A stretch of 42,383 bases of DNA. Origin: Curtobacterium sp. A7_M15. Lineage in GTDB: Bacteria > Actinomycetota > Actinomycetes > Actinomycetales > Microbacteriaceae. The stretch is taken from the NCBI RefSeq assembly GCF_030705415.1, contig NZ_JAUZED010000018.1:1-42383 (forward strand). The letters run 5' to 3'. The notes beneath the pieces are model-generated. The model saw nothing but the letters and a program-made list of their open reading frames with translations, did no database searches and was not told where the DNA came from. The position numbers and the translations under genes are program-made. Every line of letters starts with the position of its first letter. Within the stretch, counting starts at the first letter, position 1. Positions 7,123 through 15,420 of this stretch are shown here, piece after piece.

Positions 7123-7926
7123 ATGGCGACGCTCCTCATCACCGGTGCTGCAGGACGGATCGGCTCTGCGCTCCGACCCCGACTCCTCGACGCCGGCCAC
7201 GACCTGGTCCTCCTCGACGAGCACGAGCCGGCCGAGGCGGTGTCCGCCCGCGAGCGGCTCGTCATCGGTTCGGTGAACGATCCCGATGCCCTCGACACCG
7301 CGATGGTCGGGGTCGACACGGTCGTGCACCTCGCCGGGATTCCGACCGAGGACGACTGGGACGCGCTCGTCGCCGCGAACCTGACCGGAACCAAGAACGT
7401 CCTCGAACGAGCCGCTGCCCTTGGCGTGCTGCGGGTCGTGCAGGCGAGCTCGGTGCACGCGGTCGGTCGGGTCCCTGAGCCCGTCGACGCGCCGGGGAGC
7501 GTGCCCGGCGACCGCCTCCCACGCCCCGACACGTACTACGGCGTCACCAAGGCCGGGATGGAGCTGTTGGGCAGCCTGTTCGCGGACCGGTACGGGATGT
7601 CGATCGTCTCGGCACGGATCGGGGCGTTCGGCGAGGTGCCGTCCTCGCAACGGGCGCTCCTGCTGTGGTCCTCGCCCGACGACCTCGCACGCCTGGTGAT
7701 CGCCACGACCGAGCTCACCGAGCCCGGTCACCACGTCGTGTGGGCGCTCTCGAGGAACACCGGGTCACCGGCTGACCTGCGCGCCGGTGCAGCGATCGGC
7801 TTCGTGCCGCACGACGATGCGTCCCGCGTGCTCGACCCCGACGACCGCGAAGCGTTCGAACCCGAGGACATGCGGTACCTCGGTGGTGGGTTGGCGGACG
7901 TCCCGCTCGGGCGCCGCGAGCGCTGA
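7123..7926 (+). CDS. NAD(P)-dependent epimerase/dehydratase-family oxidoreductase
   Basis: A 267-aa extended short-chain dehydrogenase. The Rossmann nucleotide motif TGAAGRIG is at residues 7-14, a catalytic Ser lies in QASSVHAVG, and the YxxxK pair is in YYGVTKAGME. Organisation and length (about 265 aa), including SSVHAVGRVP and the PDTYYGVTK region, resemble uronate (hexuronate) dehydrogenases, but substrate assignment is only suggestive. It starts 10 bp after the DUF559 stop, with no ribosome site but a TAACGT box, so it may have its own leaderless transcript as well as readthrough. It is convergent with yhgE across palindrome R2. Confidence 0.8.
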   Translation: MATLLITGAAGRIGSALRPRLLDAGHDLVLLDEHEPAEAVSARERLVIGSVNDPDALDTAMVGVDTVVHLAGIPTEDDWDALVAANLTGTKNVLERAAALGVLRVVQASSVHAVGRVPEPVDAPGSVPGDRLPRPDTYYGVTKAGMELLGSLFADRYGMSIVSARIGAFGEVPSSQRALLLWSSPDDLARLVIATTELTEPGHHVVWALSRNTGSPADLRAGAAIGFVPHDDASRVLDPDDREAFEPEDMRYLGGGLADVPLGRRER

Positions 7927-7932
7927 CGGCCG

Positions 7933-7995
7933 CGTCGAGTGAGCACGAATCGTCGAGAGACGATCGGCGAGCCGACGACTCCTGCTCACTCGACG
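7933..7995. repeat. Palindromic element, copy R2 (longest arms)
   Basis: Core arms 7937-7955 and 7973-7991 pair at 17 of 19 positions with a 17-nt loop. The pairing extends outward by four more bases on each side (CGTC/GACG) to span 7933-7995. It lies between convergent genes, 7 nt after the epimerase stop, so it could terminate here. Confidence 0.85.
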
Positions 7996-7999
7996 GAGC

Positions 8000-8022
8000 G
8001 CCCGGGCGGCGGCCGCCCGGGC
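8000..8022. terminator. GC-rich hairpin between convergent genes
   Basis: GCCCGGGCGGC (8000-8010) pairs perfectly with GCCGCCCGGGC (8012-8022). It lies 22 bp beyond the YhgE stop and immediately after palindrome R2, and is a likely terminator for the YhgE operon. Confidence 0.55.
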
Positions 8023-8044
8023 GGCGGCCCCCGCCCCGCCCCCG

Positions 8045-10114
8045 CTACCCGATCAGGCTCGGGCGCAGGTCGCGCAGCGTGCGGGAACGGGTCTGCCGCG
8101 CCGTGACGACGAACGACACGAGGAGCGCCCCGAGCAGCCAGCACGCGAGCACACCCGCGTCCGACCACGCCGCGCCGAGGTCCCCGCCGTACATCGTCTG
8201 CCGGATCGCGTCGACCGAGTACGTCATCGGCAACGCGAAGTGCAGCGCCGCCAACGGCCCCGGCAGCGTCTGCCACGGGAACGTCCCGCCGGCGGTCACG
8301 AGCTGCACGAGCATGAGCACGAGGCCGAGGAACTGCCCCACCGACCCGAGCAGCACGTTCAGCGCCATGATGATCGCCGCGAAGGTCGCCGAGGCCAGCA
8401 CCATGACCCCGATCGTCGCCCCGGCGTGCACGACGTTCAGGTCGAGCGCGAACCGGACGATGAAGAACAGCGCCACCATCTGCACGAGCCCGAGCAACGC
8501 CGGCGTCAGCCACCCCCCGAACACCACCGCGAGGGGCTTCCGCACCGCGGTGATCGCCCGTTTCGAGATCGGCTTGAGGATGAGGAACAGCGCGTACATG
8601 CCGATCCAGGCCGCGAGGGAGATGAAGAACGGCGCGAGACCCGCCCCGTAGTTGTCCGCCGCCGCGACGTTGTCGTCCCCGACCTTGACCGGGTCCGAGA
8701 TCACCGAGGCCTGGTCCTCACGCTGCGAGGCGTTCGACGCCGGGATCTTCGTGCGGCCCTCGTCGAGCTTCGAGGCGAGCTCGAAGGAGCCGTCCCGCAG
8801 TGACACGAGCCCGGACGCCAGCGACTTCGCACCGTCGTCGGCCGAGGCCGCTCCGGACGCCAGCGACGCCGCACCGGACGACAGCGTGGGCGCTGCCGAG
8901 GCGAGCTGCGAGGTGCCCGAGGCCACCTGCGACGACCCCGACGCCAACTGGGACGCACCGTCCGCCGCCGAGGAGATCCCGTCCGCGAGCGTCGGAGCCG
9001 CCGTCGCCAGGGCGGAGGTACCGGCCGCGACCTGGGCGGACCCGTCGCGCAGCTGGTCGACGCCCTCGAGCGCGGCCTTGGCCTTCGCGAGGTCGGCCTT
9101 CGTCGTGTCGTCGCCGAGCTGCGCCTCGACGGTGGAGGTGATGACCGCCTGCACCTCCGGGGTCAGTTCCACGCCACGATCCGCGGCGGCCTTCGTGATC
9201 GCCGCCGTCACGGTGTCAGGGGAGAGGCCGTCCAGGGCGTCGAGCGCCGGATCGGTCTGGTCGGCCAGGGCCTTGTTGCCGGCCGCGACCTTCTGTGCGC
9301 CCTCGTTCAGTTGCGCGGTCTGCGCCGGCAGCGACGCGGTCTGCTGCTCCGCGGTCTGCAGCCCCGAGGACAGCGTCGCCGCCCCGGAGGCGACCTGCTG
9401 GGCACCCTGGTCGAGCGCAGCGGTCTGCGACGGCAGTGCGGCGGTGCCGTCCGCGAGCGTCGCCGCACCGGAAGCGAGCTTGCCGGTGCCGTCCGCGAGC
9501 GTGGCCGCGCCCGACGCAGCGGACTTCGCACCGGAGGCGAGCTGCCCCGCACCGTCGACGGCGTCTCCGAGGCTGTCCCGGACGTCGGCGAGCCCGACGA
9601 GCAGGGTCTTCGCCGCCTGCTTGCCGACCCGCTCGGCGACGGCGGTGCGCATGGTCTTGCCCGCCTGCTCCGCGATGGTCGAGGCGAGGTACGAGTTCGT
9701 GTCCGCCGTCGTCATCACGAGTTCGGCACGCTTCGGGTCGTCGGACTGCGCCGAGACCAGGGACTCCGAGAAGTCGTGCGGGATCGTCACGACGAAGTCG
9801 TACGTGCCGTTGCGGACGCCGGAGCGTGCGTCGGCCGCGGTCGTCTCGGTCCACTTGAAGTCGGCGCCGTCGATCGCCTCCTTCGTGACGTCCTTGCCGT
9901 AGTCGACGCGGTCGCCGTCGAGCGTGGCGCCGGCGTCCTGGTCGACGATGGCGGCGGGGACCTGGTCGAGTTTGGCGTACGGGTCGCGGTTGGCCCAGAG
10001 GTAGGCGCCGCCGTAGAGCAGCGGCACGACCATGAGCGCGATGAACGCGAGTCGTGCGAGCGGGGTCGCGGTGAGTCGCGCCAGTTCGGCGCGGACGAGC
10101 GAGGTGGTGGTCAC
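8045..10114 (-). CDS. YhgE/Pip-domain membrane protein (ABC-2-like permease half)
   Basis: A 689-aa membrane protein of the YhgE/Pip family (named after phage infection protein). One TM segment at about residues 21-40 is followed by a long extracytoplasmic region. That region holds many 11-14-residue repeats of the type ASGAATLADGT/LASGS (about 190-250, 370-430), predicted helical and coiled. Six TM segments then form an ABC-2-type permease-like C-terminus (about 490-670). Start is GTG at 10114, overlapping the preceding ATPase-like gene by four bases (GTGA). Family members relate to ABC-2 exporters; a transport or envelope role is inferred. The partner ATPase-like gene lacks Walker A, which makes a classical ABC mechanism doubtful. 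It is likely regulated by the operon's TetR protein. Confidence 0.85.
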   Translation of the reverse strand: MTTTSLVRAELARLTATPLARLAFIALMVVPLLYGGAYLWANRDPYAKLDQVPAAIVDQDAGATLDGDRVDYGKDVTKEAIDGADFKWTETTAADARSGVRNGTYDFVVTIPHDFSESLVSAQSDDPKRAELVMTTADTNSYLASTIAEQAGKTMRTAVAERVGKQAAKTLLVGLADVRDSLGDAVDGAGQLASGAKSAASGAATLADGTGKLASGAATLADGTAALPSQTAALDQGAQQVASGAATLSSGLQTAEQQTASLPAQTAQLNEGAQKVAAGNKALADQTDPALDALDGLSPDTVTAAITKAAADRGVELTPEVQAVITSTVEAQLGDDTTKADLAKAKAALEGVDQLRDGSAQVAAGTSALATAAPTLADGISSAADGASQLASGSSQVASGTSQLASAAPTLSSGAASLASGAASADDGAKSLASGLVSLRDGSFELASKLDEGRTKIPASNASQREDQASVISDPVKVGDDNVAAADNYGAGLAPFFISLAAWIGMYALFLILKPISKRAITAVRKPLAVVFGGWLTPALLGLVQMVALFFIVRFALDLNVVHAGATIGVMVLASATFAAIIMALNVLLGSVGQFLGLVLMLVQLVTAGGTFPWQTLPGPLAALHFALPMTYSVDAIRQTMYGGDLGAAWSDAGVLACWLLGALLVSFVVTARQTRSRTLRDLRPSLIG

Positions 10115-10827
10115 GCGGTCGCCTCCGTGGGCAGGTGGTCGGTGTCGGACGGGAGGCGCGGGTCGTCTCCGTCAGGTCGGGCCACGTCCTCGGGGTCCTG
10201 GGTCTGGATGGTGTCGAGCGGCTCGATCGTGTCGAGCAGCGCCTCGACGGTCGCGGCTGCGGCCTTGGAGGTCACGAGTACGACGGTCACACCGCGTCGG
10301 GCGACGTCGCGGACGACCGCGAACCACCCCTCGACGGAACCGCCGTGCCGTTCGGGCGAGGTGATGACGAGTCCGGTCACCCCGTCCCGCAGCAGGGCGA
10401 GTTCGACGAGGAGCCGGACCCGCACGTCGGTCGGGACCCGCTGCACGTGCGTGTCGGCGAAGTCGCGCAGCCCGAGTTCGTCGAGCACGGTGTCGACGTG
10501 CTCGCGGGACGGCCGCTGCCCGGCGAACGCGAGCTCCTCGCGGACGATACGCCGGAGGCTCATGACCGGGAACGGCTCGGCGACCCCCGGCGTGTCGACG
10601 AGGGCGAACGTCCGCCGGACGGCCGCGGCGTCGTCGTGGCCGTCGAGGAGCACCCGGCCGGTCTCAGGACGCATGCGACCGCCGGCGACGAGCGATGCGA
10701 GCACGGGTGCCTGCTCGGTCTCGACGGCGACGACACCCGGGCGGCCGGGTGCTGCGACGGCGGAGACGACGGGCAGCGCGGCACCGGGCTCGTCACCGAT
10801 GCCGACGTGGTCGAGTTCGAGGGTCAT
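10111..10827 (-). CDS. Degenerate ABC-transporter ATPase-like protein (no Walker A)
   Basis: A 238-aa protein with the outline of an ABC nucleotide-binding domain but missing catalytic motifs. Where a P-loop is expected it reads VVAVETEQAPVLASLVAGG, then RPETGRVLLDGHD as in the normal strand after Walker A. The Q-loop region is FALVDTPGVAEPFPVMSLRR, a signature-like segment is VQRVPTDVRVRLLVELALL, and the Walker B position is GLVITSPERHG, lacking the DE pair. ATP binding and hydrolysis are therefore doubtful. The frame is intact with overlaps of four bases on both sides, so it is a maintained gene rather than a decaying one. The C-terminal tail contains an exact dispersed 14-mer (10148-10161). 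Confidence 0.7.
   Translation of the reverse strand: MTLELDHVGIGDEPGAALPVVSAVAAPGRPGVVAVETEQAPVLASLVAGGRMRPETGRVLLDGHDDAAAVRRTFALVDTPGVAEPFPVMSLRRIVREELAFAGQRPSREHVDTVLDELGLRDFADTHVQRVPTDVRVRLLVELALLRDGVTGLVITSPERHGGSVEGWFAVVRDVARRGVTVVLVTSKAAAATVEALLDTIEPLDTIQTQDPEDVARPDGDDPRLPSDTDHLPTEATA
10148..10161 (+). repeat. Dispersed GACGGGAGGCGCGG motif, exact copy inside coding sequence
   Basis: Lies in the C-terminal tail of the ATPase-like gene, antisense to it, and is translated there as DPRLPS. The motif encodes RLPS in three different genes of this window. Confidence 0.8.
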
Positions 10828-11486
10828 GCGCGGTCCTTACTGGGGGAGGCCTCGGGGGTGGACGGCGCGACCGGCTCGGAGAGCATCGCGGTGCGCCAGT
10901 CGATGCCGGTGACGCCGAGGGCCGACAGGACGACCATGCGGCGGCCCGCGGCGTCGGACGTGCCCGAACGGGTCGCTTCGTCGAGCACTGCGATGCAGGC
11001 GTCCTCGACGAGACGGCCGAGGGCGTCGGGATCGACGTCGTCGCGCATCACGCCGTCGGCGATCCCGAGTGCGCACGCTTCCCGCACCTGGGCGCGGACG
11101 GGCGCGAACTCGGTCGCGACGGATTCGATGAACGGTTCGCGGACCGCGACGGCGGCCATCGACCTGACGTGGGAGACCTCGGCCCAGAGCGCCACGGCGA
11201 TCGAGGCGATGCGCGCCGCCGGCGGCAGTTCGACGAGGTCCGAGGTGGTCGGCATGGCCGCCGCGATCCGGGCGGCCCCGGTCGTCACCAGCTCGCGGAC
11301 CAGGTCGTCGCGGGAGGGGAAGTGTCCGTAGACCGCACGCCTCGAGAGCCCGGCGGCGGACGCGATCGACTCGAGCGACGCGTCCGGGTCGACCTGCAGC
11401 ACGGTCTTCGCGGCCTCGATCAGGGCGGCCCGGTTCTCCGTCGCGTCCCGGCGGGGAGCGCGTGCGGGCTGGTCAGGAGTGGTCAC
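10824..11486 (-). CDS. TetR-family regulator of the YhgE operon
   Basis: A 220-aa TetR-type repressor. The N-terminal HTH domain runs about residues 12-60 (NRAALIEAAKTVL, LESIASAAGLSRRAVYGHFPSRDDL), followed by a divergent helical ligand domain ending ALGVTGIDWRTAM. GTG at 11486 is preferred over ATG 11495 because TACGAT ends 7 nt upstream of it, the leaderless pattern repeated across this window. It overlaps the ATPase-like gene by four bases (ATGA), so regulator, ATPase-like protein and YhgE form one translationally coupled operon. A near-perfect 26-bp palindrome just upstream is the probable autoregulatory operator. The inducer is unknown. Confidence 0.82.
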   Translation of the reverse strand: MTTPDQPARAPRRDATENRAALIEAAKTVLQVDPDASLESIASAAGLSRRAVYGHFPSRDDLVRELVTTGAARIAAAMPTTSDLVELPPAARIASIAVALWAEVSHVRSMAAVAVREPFIESVATEFAPVRAQVREACALGIADGVMRDDVDPDALGRLVEDACIAVLDEATRSGTSDAAGRRMVVLSALGVTGIDWRTAMLSEPVAPSTPEASPSKDRA

Positions 11487-11493
11487 GAAACCC

Positions 11494-11499
11494 ATCGTA
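11494..11499 (-). promoter_or_regulatory. -10 box of the TetR-YhgE operon
   Basis: TACGAT on the minus strand, 7 nt before GTG 11486 and directly abutting the palindromic operator at 11501-11526, so repressor binding would cover the -10/-35 region. Confidence 0.5.
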
Positions 11500-11500
11500 A

Positions 11501-11526
11501 TAACGTGCACACGGGTGTGCAAGTTA
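11501..11526. promoter_or_regulatory. 26-bp palindromic TetR operator candidate
   Basis: TAACGTGCACAC (11501-11512) and GTGTGCAAGTTA (11515-11526) are complementary at 11 of 12 positions around a 2-bp centre. It lies in the spacer between the TetR operon and the divergent subtilase gene, overlapping the TetR promoter. The subtilase start is 112 bp away, so control of that gene is less certain. Confidence 0.75.
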
Positions 11527-11637
11527 TCAGTTCCACGACCCTCGACCGAGGGGGTCCCCCAAAGAGCGGACTGTGCTCCCTGAGAGCAAGCGCATAACTT
11601 CACAGCAATTCCATGAAGAACACGGACGGAGCCAGGA

Positions 11638-14600
11638 GTGCGCCTTTTGAACCGTGCAACACCGAACGACAACCCGAACCCGAACCACCACCGCATCGCA
11701 CGTGTGCTCACCGCCGGCATCGCCGCCGCGGCCCTCGCGTGCGGTGGTCTCGCGGTCGGCGGCGCAGCCTCCGCCGCTCCGTCGCGGCTCTCGGCGGCCG
11801 ACCTGAAGATCGCCCAGCCGCTGCGTGACGCGAAGCCCCAGAAGACCATCGCGGCGTTCGTGCGCACGACCGGCCAGGGCGCCCTCGAGGTCGACGCGAA
11901 GGCCAAGGGCGGCGACCTGACGAAGTCGAAGACGCAGTCCTCGGCGGCGAAGCAGCGCGTCAAGGCGATCGGTTCGACCGTCGACGCGGTCCGCGCTGCC
12001 GTCAAGCAGTCGGACGCTGACGCGACCGAGCTCTACTCGACCGAGTACACCGTCCCGGGCATCGCCGTCGTCGCCGACGTCGAGGCGCTCCGGAAGGTCG
12101 CGGCGCGTTCCGACGTCGCGAGCATCATCCCGCTCACGCCGAAGAAGGTCGTCGAGCCGACGGTCAACGCTGACGCCTCGGCGGCTCCGTCCGGCGTCGA
12201 CCCGAGCCTGACGAAGCCGGGCGCCGACGGGGTCTCCCCGAAGAACGCGGCGAGCGACGTGTACACGCGGGCGCTCAACGCCTGGCAGCAGACCGGGCAC
12301 ACCGGCAAGGGCGTCAACGTCGCCGTGCTGGACACCGGCCTCGACTACACCCAGGCGGACTTCGGCGGCCCCGGCACCACGGCCGCCTACGACGCCGCGC
12401 TCGCATCGACGAGTGCACCCGCGCAGGGCTCGTACGACCCGCAGAAGTTCCTCGGTGGCTACGACTTCGCCGGCCCCACCTACAACGCGGACCCGACCGA
12501 CCCCGACACCTACCAGCCGGTGCCCGCGCCGGACGACAACCCGATCGACGGCAAGGGCGGCGACCACGGCACGCACGTGTCCGGCACGATCGCCGGCTAC
12601 GGCCTCGACGCCGACAAGAAGACCTTCGACGGCGACTACACCAAGCTCACCACGCAGCAGGTGCAGGACATGTGGATCGGTCCGGGCACCGCGCCCGAGG
12701 CCGGCCTCTACGCCCTCAAGGTGTTCGGTGACGACGGCGGCTCGACCGACCTCACCGGTGCCGCGCTCGACTGGGTCGGCCAGGCGCTGACCGAGGGCAA
12801 GGACATCAACGTCCTCAACCTGTCGCTCGGCTCCGACTACGGCGCGCCGGACGACCCCGACAACGCGAAGATCGACGCGCTCACCGCCCGCGGTGTCCTC
12901 CCCGTCATCGCCTCGGGCAACGCCGACGACTTCACCGACATCGGTGGGTCGCCGGGCAACGCCGAGGGCGCCCTCACCGTCGCCGCCAGCGCCACCGGCC
13001 AGTCGCTCTACGACGGCGTCCAGGTGACCGCTCCGTCCGCCGTGGCGAAGACCTACCGTTCGCAGTACTCCCAGAACTTCCAGGGGACGCTGCCGGTCGA
13101 GGGTGACGTCGTCGTCCCGACCACGAACGTCGACGGCTGCACGCCCTTCACCGGTGCGGACGCCGCGGCCGTCGCGGGCAAGGTCGTCTGGCTGAAGTGG
13201 ACGGACGCCGCGCTCGAGTGCGGCTCCGGGACGCGCTTCAACAACGTCCAGGCCGCTGGCGGCATCGGCGTGCTCCTCGCGGGCACGATCAACACGTTCA
13301 GCTCGGGCATCGCGGGGAACGCGACCATCCCGGGTGCCGAGCTGACCAAGGACAGCGTGACGAGCCTCCTGGCCTCGGCCGAGGCCGGGACCCTGCACGT
13401 GCGGTTCGCCGACGAGCTCAAGGGCTTCGAACTCGCCACCGACCCCGAGGCCGTGAACACGCTCGCCTCGTTCACCAGCCGCGGTGTCCACGGTTCGTTC
13501 GGCGACATCGTCAAGCCGGACATCGCCGGCCCCGGGGTCAACGTGATCTCGGCGGCCAACGGCACCGGTGACGACCGCATGTCGATGAGCGGCACGTCGA
13601 TGGCGACGCCGGACGTGGCGGGCATCGCCGCGCTGACGTTCGAGTCGCACCCGACCTGGTCGGCCCCGGACGTCAAGGCCGCGCTCATGAACACGGCCAC
13701 GCACGACGTGAAGGACGGCTCCGGCACGGCGACCCTGCTGCGCCAGGGCACCGGCCGCGTCGACGCCCTGCAGGCCGTCACCGCCGACACCACCGTGAAG
13801 AGCGTCGAGAACGGTCAGCTCGTGACCGCCTCGTTCGGTGTCGTCGAGGTCTCTGGCAAGACCAGCGAGACCCGGTCGCTCCTCATCGAGAACACCGACT
13901 CCACGGCTCACACCTACGACGTGGCCTACCAGCCGCAGGTGTCGCAGCCGGGTGTCGCGTTCTCGCTCAGCACCAAGCGCGTCACCGTCGGACCCGGCCG
14001 CGGCGCCGTCGTGGACCTCACGTTCACGGTCGCCGACCCCACGAAGCTCCGTCGCGTCATCGACCCCACCCAGGAGTCGGTGCAGCAGGGCTACCAGCGG
14101 GAGTTCGTCACCGCCGCGACCGGTCTCGTGACCTTCACCCCGACCGACAAGACGCTCGACCCGCTGCGCCTCGGCACGTACGTCGCGCCGAAGCCGGTCA
14201 GCGCCGTGCGCGGCTCGGGTGTGTCGTTCACCGGGTCGCAGAAGACCGCGAACCTCGCGCTGAGCGGCCGTACGGTCGACCAGGGCGGGCTGACCTCGGG
14301 CTACCACGCCGCGGTCGCTCCGTTCGTGCTCGGCGGGACGGACGGCGTGGAGTCGTTCCCGGCCGGTTCCGCGTCCCAGTCGCTCAAGGCCGCTGACGTC
14401 CGTGCCTACGGTGTCAGCTACGACAAGGCGTCGGACACCCTCGCGTTCGGTGTGCAGACGGCCGGTCCCGACGCCAACCCCGGTGCCGTGACCAACGTCG
14501 AGGTGTTCATCGACACGAACGGCGACGGCAAGGACGACTACCTCGTGTACGACGCGAAGTCCTCGGTGGTGGACGCGACGCTCGTCACGACGATCGACCT

Positions 14601-15312
14601 CGCCAAGGCTGCATCGGACGACCCGGACGTCGACCCGGTCGTCGACGCCTTCCCGCTCAACGGCGGAGCTCCCGGCCAGGACGTCAACACGTTCGACAGC
14701 GCCGTGAAGGTCCTGCCGGTGACGGCCTCGGCCATCGGCGCCGCGGGCAAGACCATCTCGTACCGGGTGGAGACCGAGTCGGCGTACGCGCCGGGTGCGG
14801 CCACCAGCGGGTCCTCGGTGGTCGACGTGACCTCGACGGCGAAGTTCAACCTCGCCAAGCCGACGCTCACGTTCGCCCAGGGTGGCCAGGGCGGCACGCT
14901 GTTCGCCGACAAGGGGTCGCTCCAGGTCACCCGCGGTGCCGGCGTCGCCAGCGCCCGGATCCTGCTGCTGCACCTCGGCAACGCGGTCGGCAGCCAGGCT
15001 CAGAGCGCCGCGGCGACCTGGGTCGCCCCGACCCTCACGCTCGCCAAGGGCAGCGGGGTGTCGATCGCCGGCAAGCCGACGGTCGGGACGAAGCTCAAGG
15101 CCGGCCACGGCACGTGGAACGGCACCGGTGTGACGTACTCGTACCAGTGGCTCCGTGACGGCAAGGCGGTGAAGAACGCGACGAGCTCGTCCTACAAGCT
15201 CGGGACCTCCGACGTCGGCCACACGTTCTCGGTGAAGGTCGTCGCGAAGGCGAAGGGCTACCAGGACGGCACGGCCACGTCGAAGTCGACCGCGAAGGTC
15301 ACGCGCCGCTAG
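11638..15312 (+). CDS. Secreted S8 subtilisin-like serine protease with PA and Ig-like domains
   Basis: A 1224-aa exported protease. A signal peptide (hydrophobic core about residues 22-40, cleavage near AASA-AP at 46-48) precedes an inhibitor-type propeptide (about 65-165). The S8 catalytic residues are D232 (VAVLDTGLDY), H310 (GDHGTHVSGT) and S654 (MSGTSMATPDVAG), with oxyanion Asn428 (IASGN). A PA-like insert spans about 470-600. After fibronectin-like regions, a C-terminal Ig-like module (about 1135-1220, PTVGTKLKAGHGTW, YQWLRDGKAV, YKLGTSDVGHTFSVKV) resembles the repeats common in actinobacterial surface proteins. There is no LPXTG anchor. GTG 11638 has GGAG 6 nt upstream; TTG 11647 with AGGAG 8 nt upstream is a serious alternative. 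It probably degrades extracellular protein. Confidence 0.9.
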   Translation: MRLLNRATPNDNPNPNHHRIARVLTAGIAAAALACGGLAVGGAASAAPSRLSAADLKIAQPLRDAKPQKTIAAFVRTTGQGALEVDAKAKGGDLTKSKTQSSAAKQRVKAIGSTVDAVRAAVKQSDADATELYSTEYTVPGIAVVADVEALRKVAARSDVASIIPLTPKKVVEPTVNADASAAPSGVDPSLTKPGADGVSPKNAASDVYTRALNAWQQTGHTGKGVNVAVLDTGLDYTQADFGGPGTTAAYDAALASTSAPAQGSYDPQKFLGGYDFAGPTYNADPTDPDTYQPVPAPDDNPIDGKGGDHGTHVSGTIAGYGLDADKKTFDGDYTKLTTQQVQDMWIGPGTAPEAGLYALKVFGDDGGSTDLTGAALDWVGQALTEGKDINVLNLSLGSDYGAPDDPDNAKIDALTARGVLPVIASGNADDFTDIGGSPGNAEGALTVAASATGQSLYDGVQVTAPSAVAKTYRSQYSQNFQGTLPVEGDVVVPTTNVDGCTPFTGADAAAVAGKVVWLKWTDAALECGSGTRFNNVQAAGGIGVLLAGTINTFSSGIAGNATIPGAELTKDSVTSLLASAEAGTLHVRFADELKGFELATDPEAVNTLASFTSRGVHGSFGDIVKPDIAGPGVNVISAANGTGDDRMSMSGTSMATPDVAGIAALTFESHPTWSAPDVKAALMNTATHDVKDGSGTATLLRQGTGRVDALQAVTADTTVKSVENGQLVTASFGVVEVSGKTSETRSLLIENTDSTAHTYDVAYQPQVSQPGVAFSLSTKRVTVGPGRGAVVDLTFTVADPTKLRRVIDPTQESVQQGYQREFVTAATGLVTFTPTDKTLDPLRLGTYVAPKPVSAVRGSGVSFTGSQKTANLALSGRTVDQGGLTSGYHAAVAPFVLGGTDGVESFPAGSASQSLKAADVRAYGVSYDKASDTLAFGVQTAGPDANPGAVTNVEVFIDTNGDGKDDYLVYDAKSSVVDATLVTTIDLAKAASDDPDVDPVVDAFPLNGGAPGQDVNTFDSAVKVLPVTASAIGAAGKTISYRVETESAYAPGAATSGSSVVDVTSTAKFNLAKPTLTFAQGGQGGTLFADKGSLQVTRGAGVASARILLLHLGNAVGSQAQSAAATWVAPTLTLAKGSGVSIAGKPTVGTKLKAGHGTWNGTGVTYSYQWLRDGKAVKNATSSSYKLGTSDVGHTFSVKVVAKAKGYQDGTATSKSTAKVTRR

Positions 15313-15329
15313 GAACGGTCACCGCCACT

Positions 15330-15361
15330 CGGGCCCCGTCGCGTCCCAGCGGCGGGGCCCG
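15330..15361 (+). terminator. Terminator hairpin after the subtilase gene
   Basis: CGGGCCCCGTCGC (15330-15342) pairs with GCGGCGGGGCCCG (15349-15361), a 13-bp stem with one G-U and a 6-nt loop, 17 bp past the stop. Confidence 0.75.
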
Positions 15362-15381
15362 CAGTGCGTCTACGGGACATG

Positions 15382-15396
15382 TAGTTAGACAAACTA
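15382..15396. promoter_or_regulatory. A/T-rich inverted repeat upstream of small gene
   Basis: TAGTT-AGACA-AACTA is a perfect 5-bp inverted repeat in an unusually A/T-rich patch (15376-15402) 25 nt before the small gene at 15421. It could be an operator or promoter element; the binding protein is unknown. Confidence 0.4.
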
Positions 15397-15420
15397 GTAA
15401 TGCGGTGCGAGGCTTGCGAC

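Noticed and set aside
6058-7995. R1/R2 palindromes as terminal inverted repeats of an insertion sequence
   Set aside because: No transposase is enclosed and no target-site duplication is evident; each element is itself a complete palindrome. The cassette idea is kept only as a hypothesis.
8240-8803. Plus-strand frames antisense to YhgE rich in Arg/Glu/His
   Set aside because: Composition typical of the opposite strand of a repeat-rich high-GC gene; no ribosome site or domain.
11527-15222. Very long minus-strand open frame (about 1230 codons) antisense to the subtilase gene
   Set aside because: It lacks recognisable domains, is Arg/Gly/Val-rich in the manner of frame shadows in high-GC DNA, and the plus-strand subtilase has all catalytic motifs.
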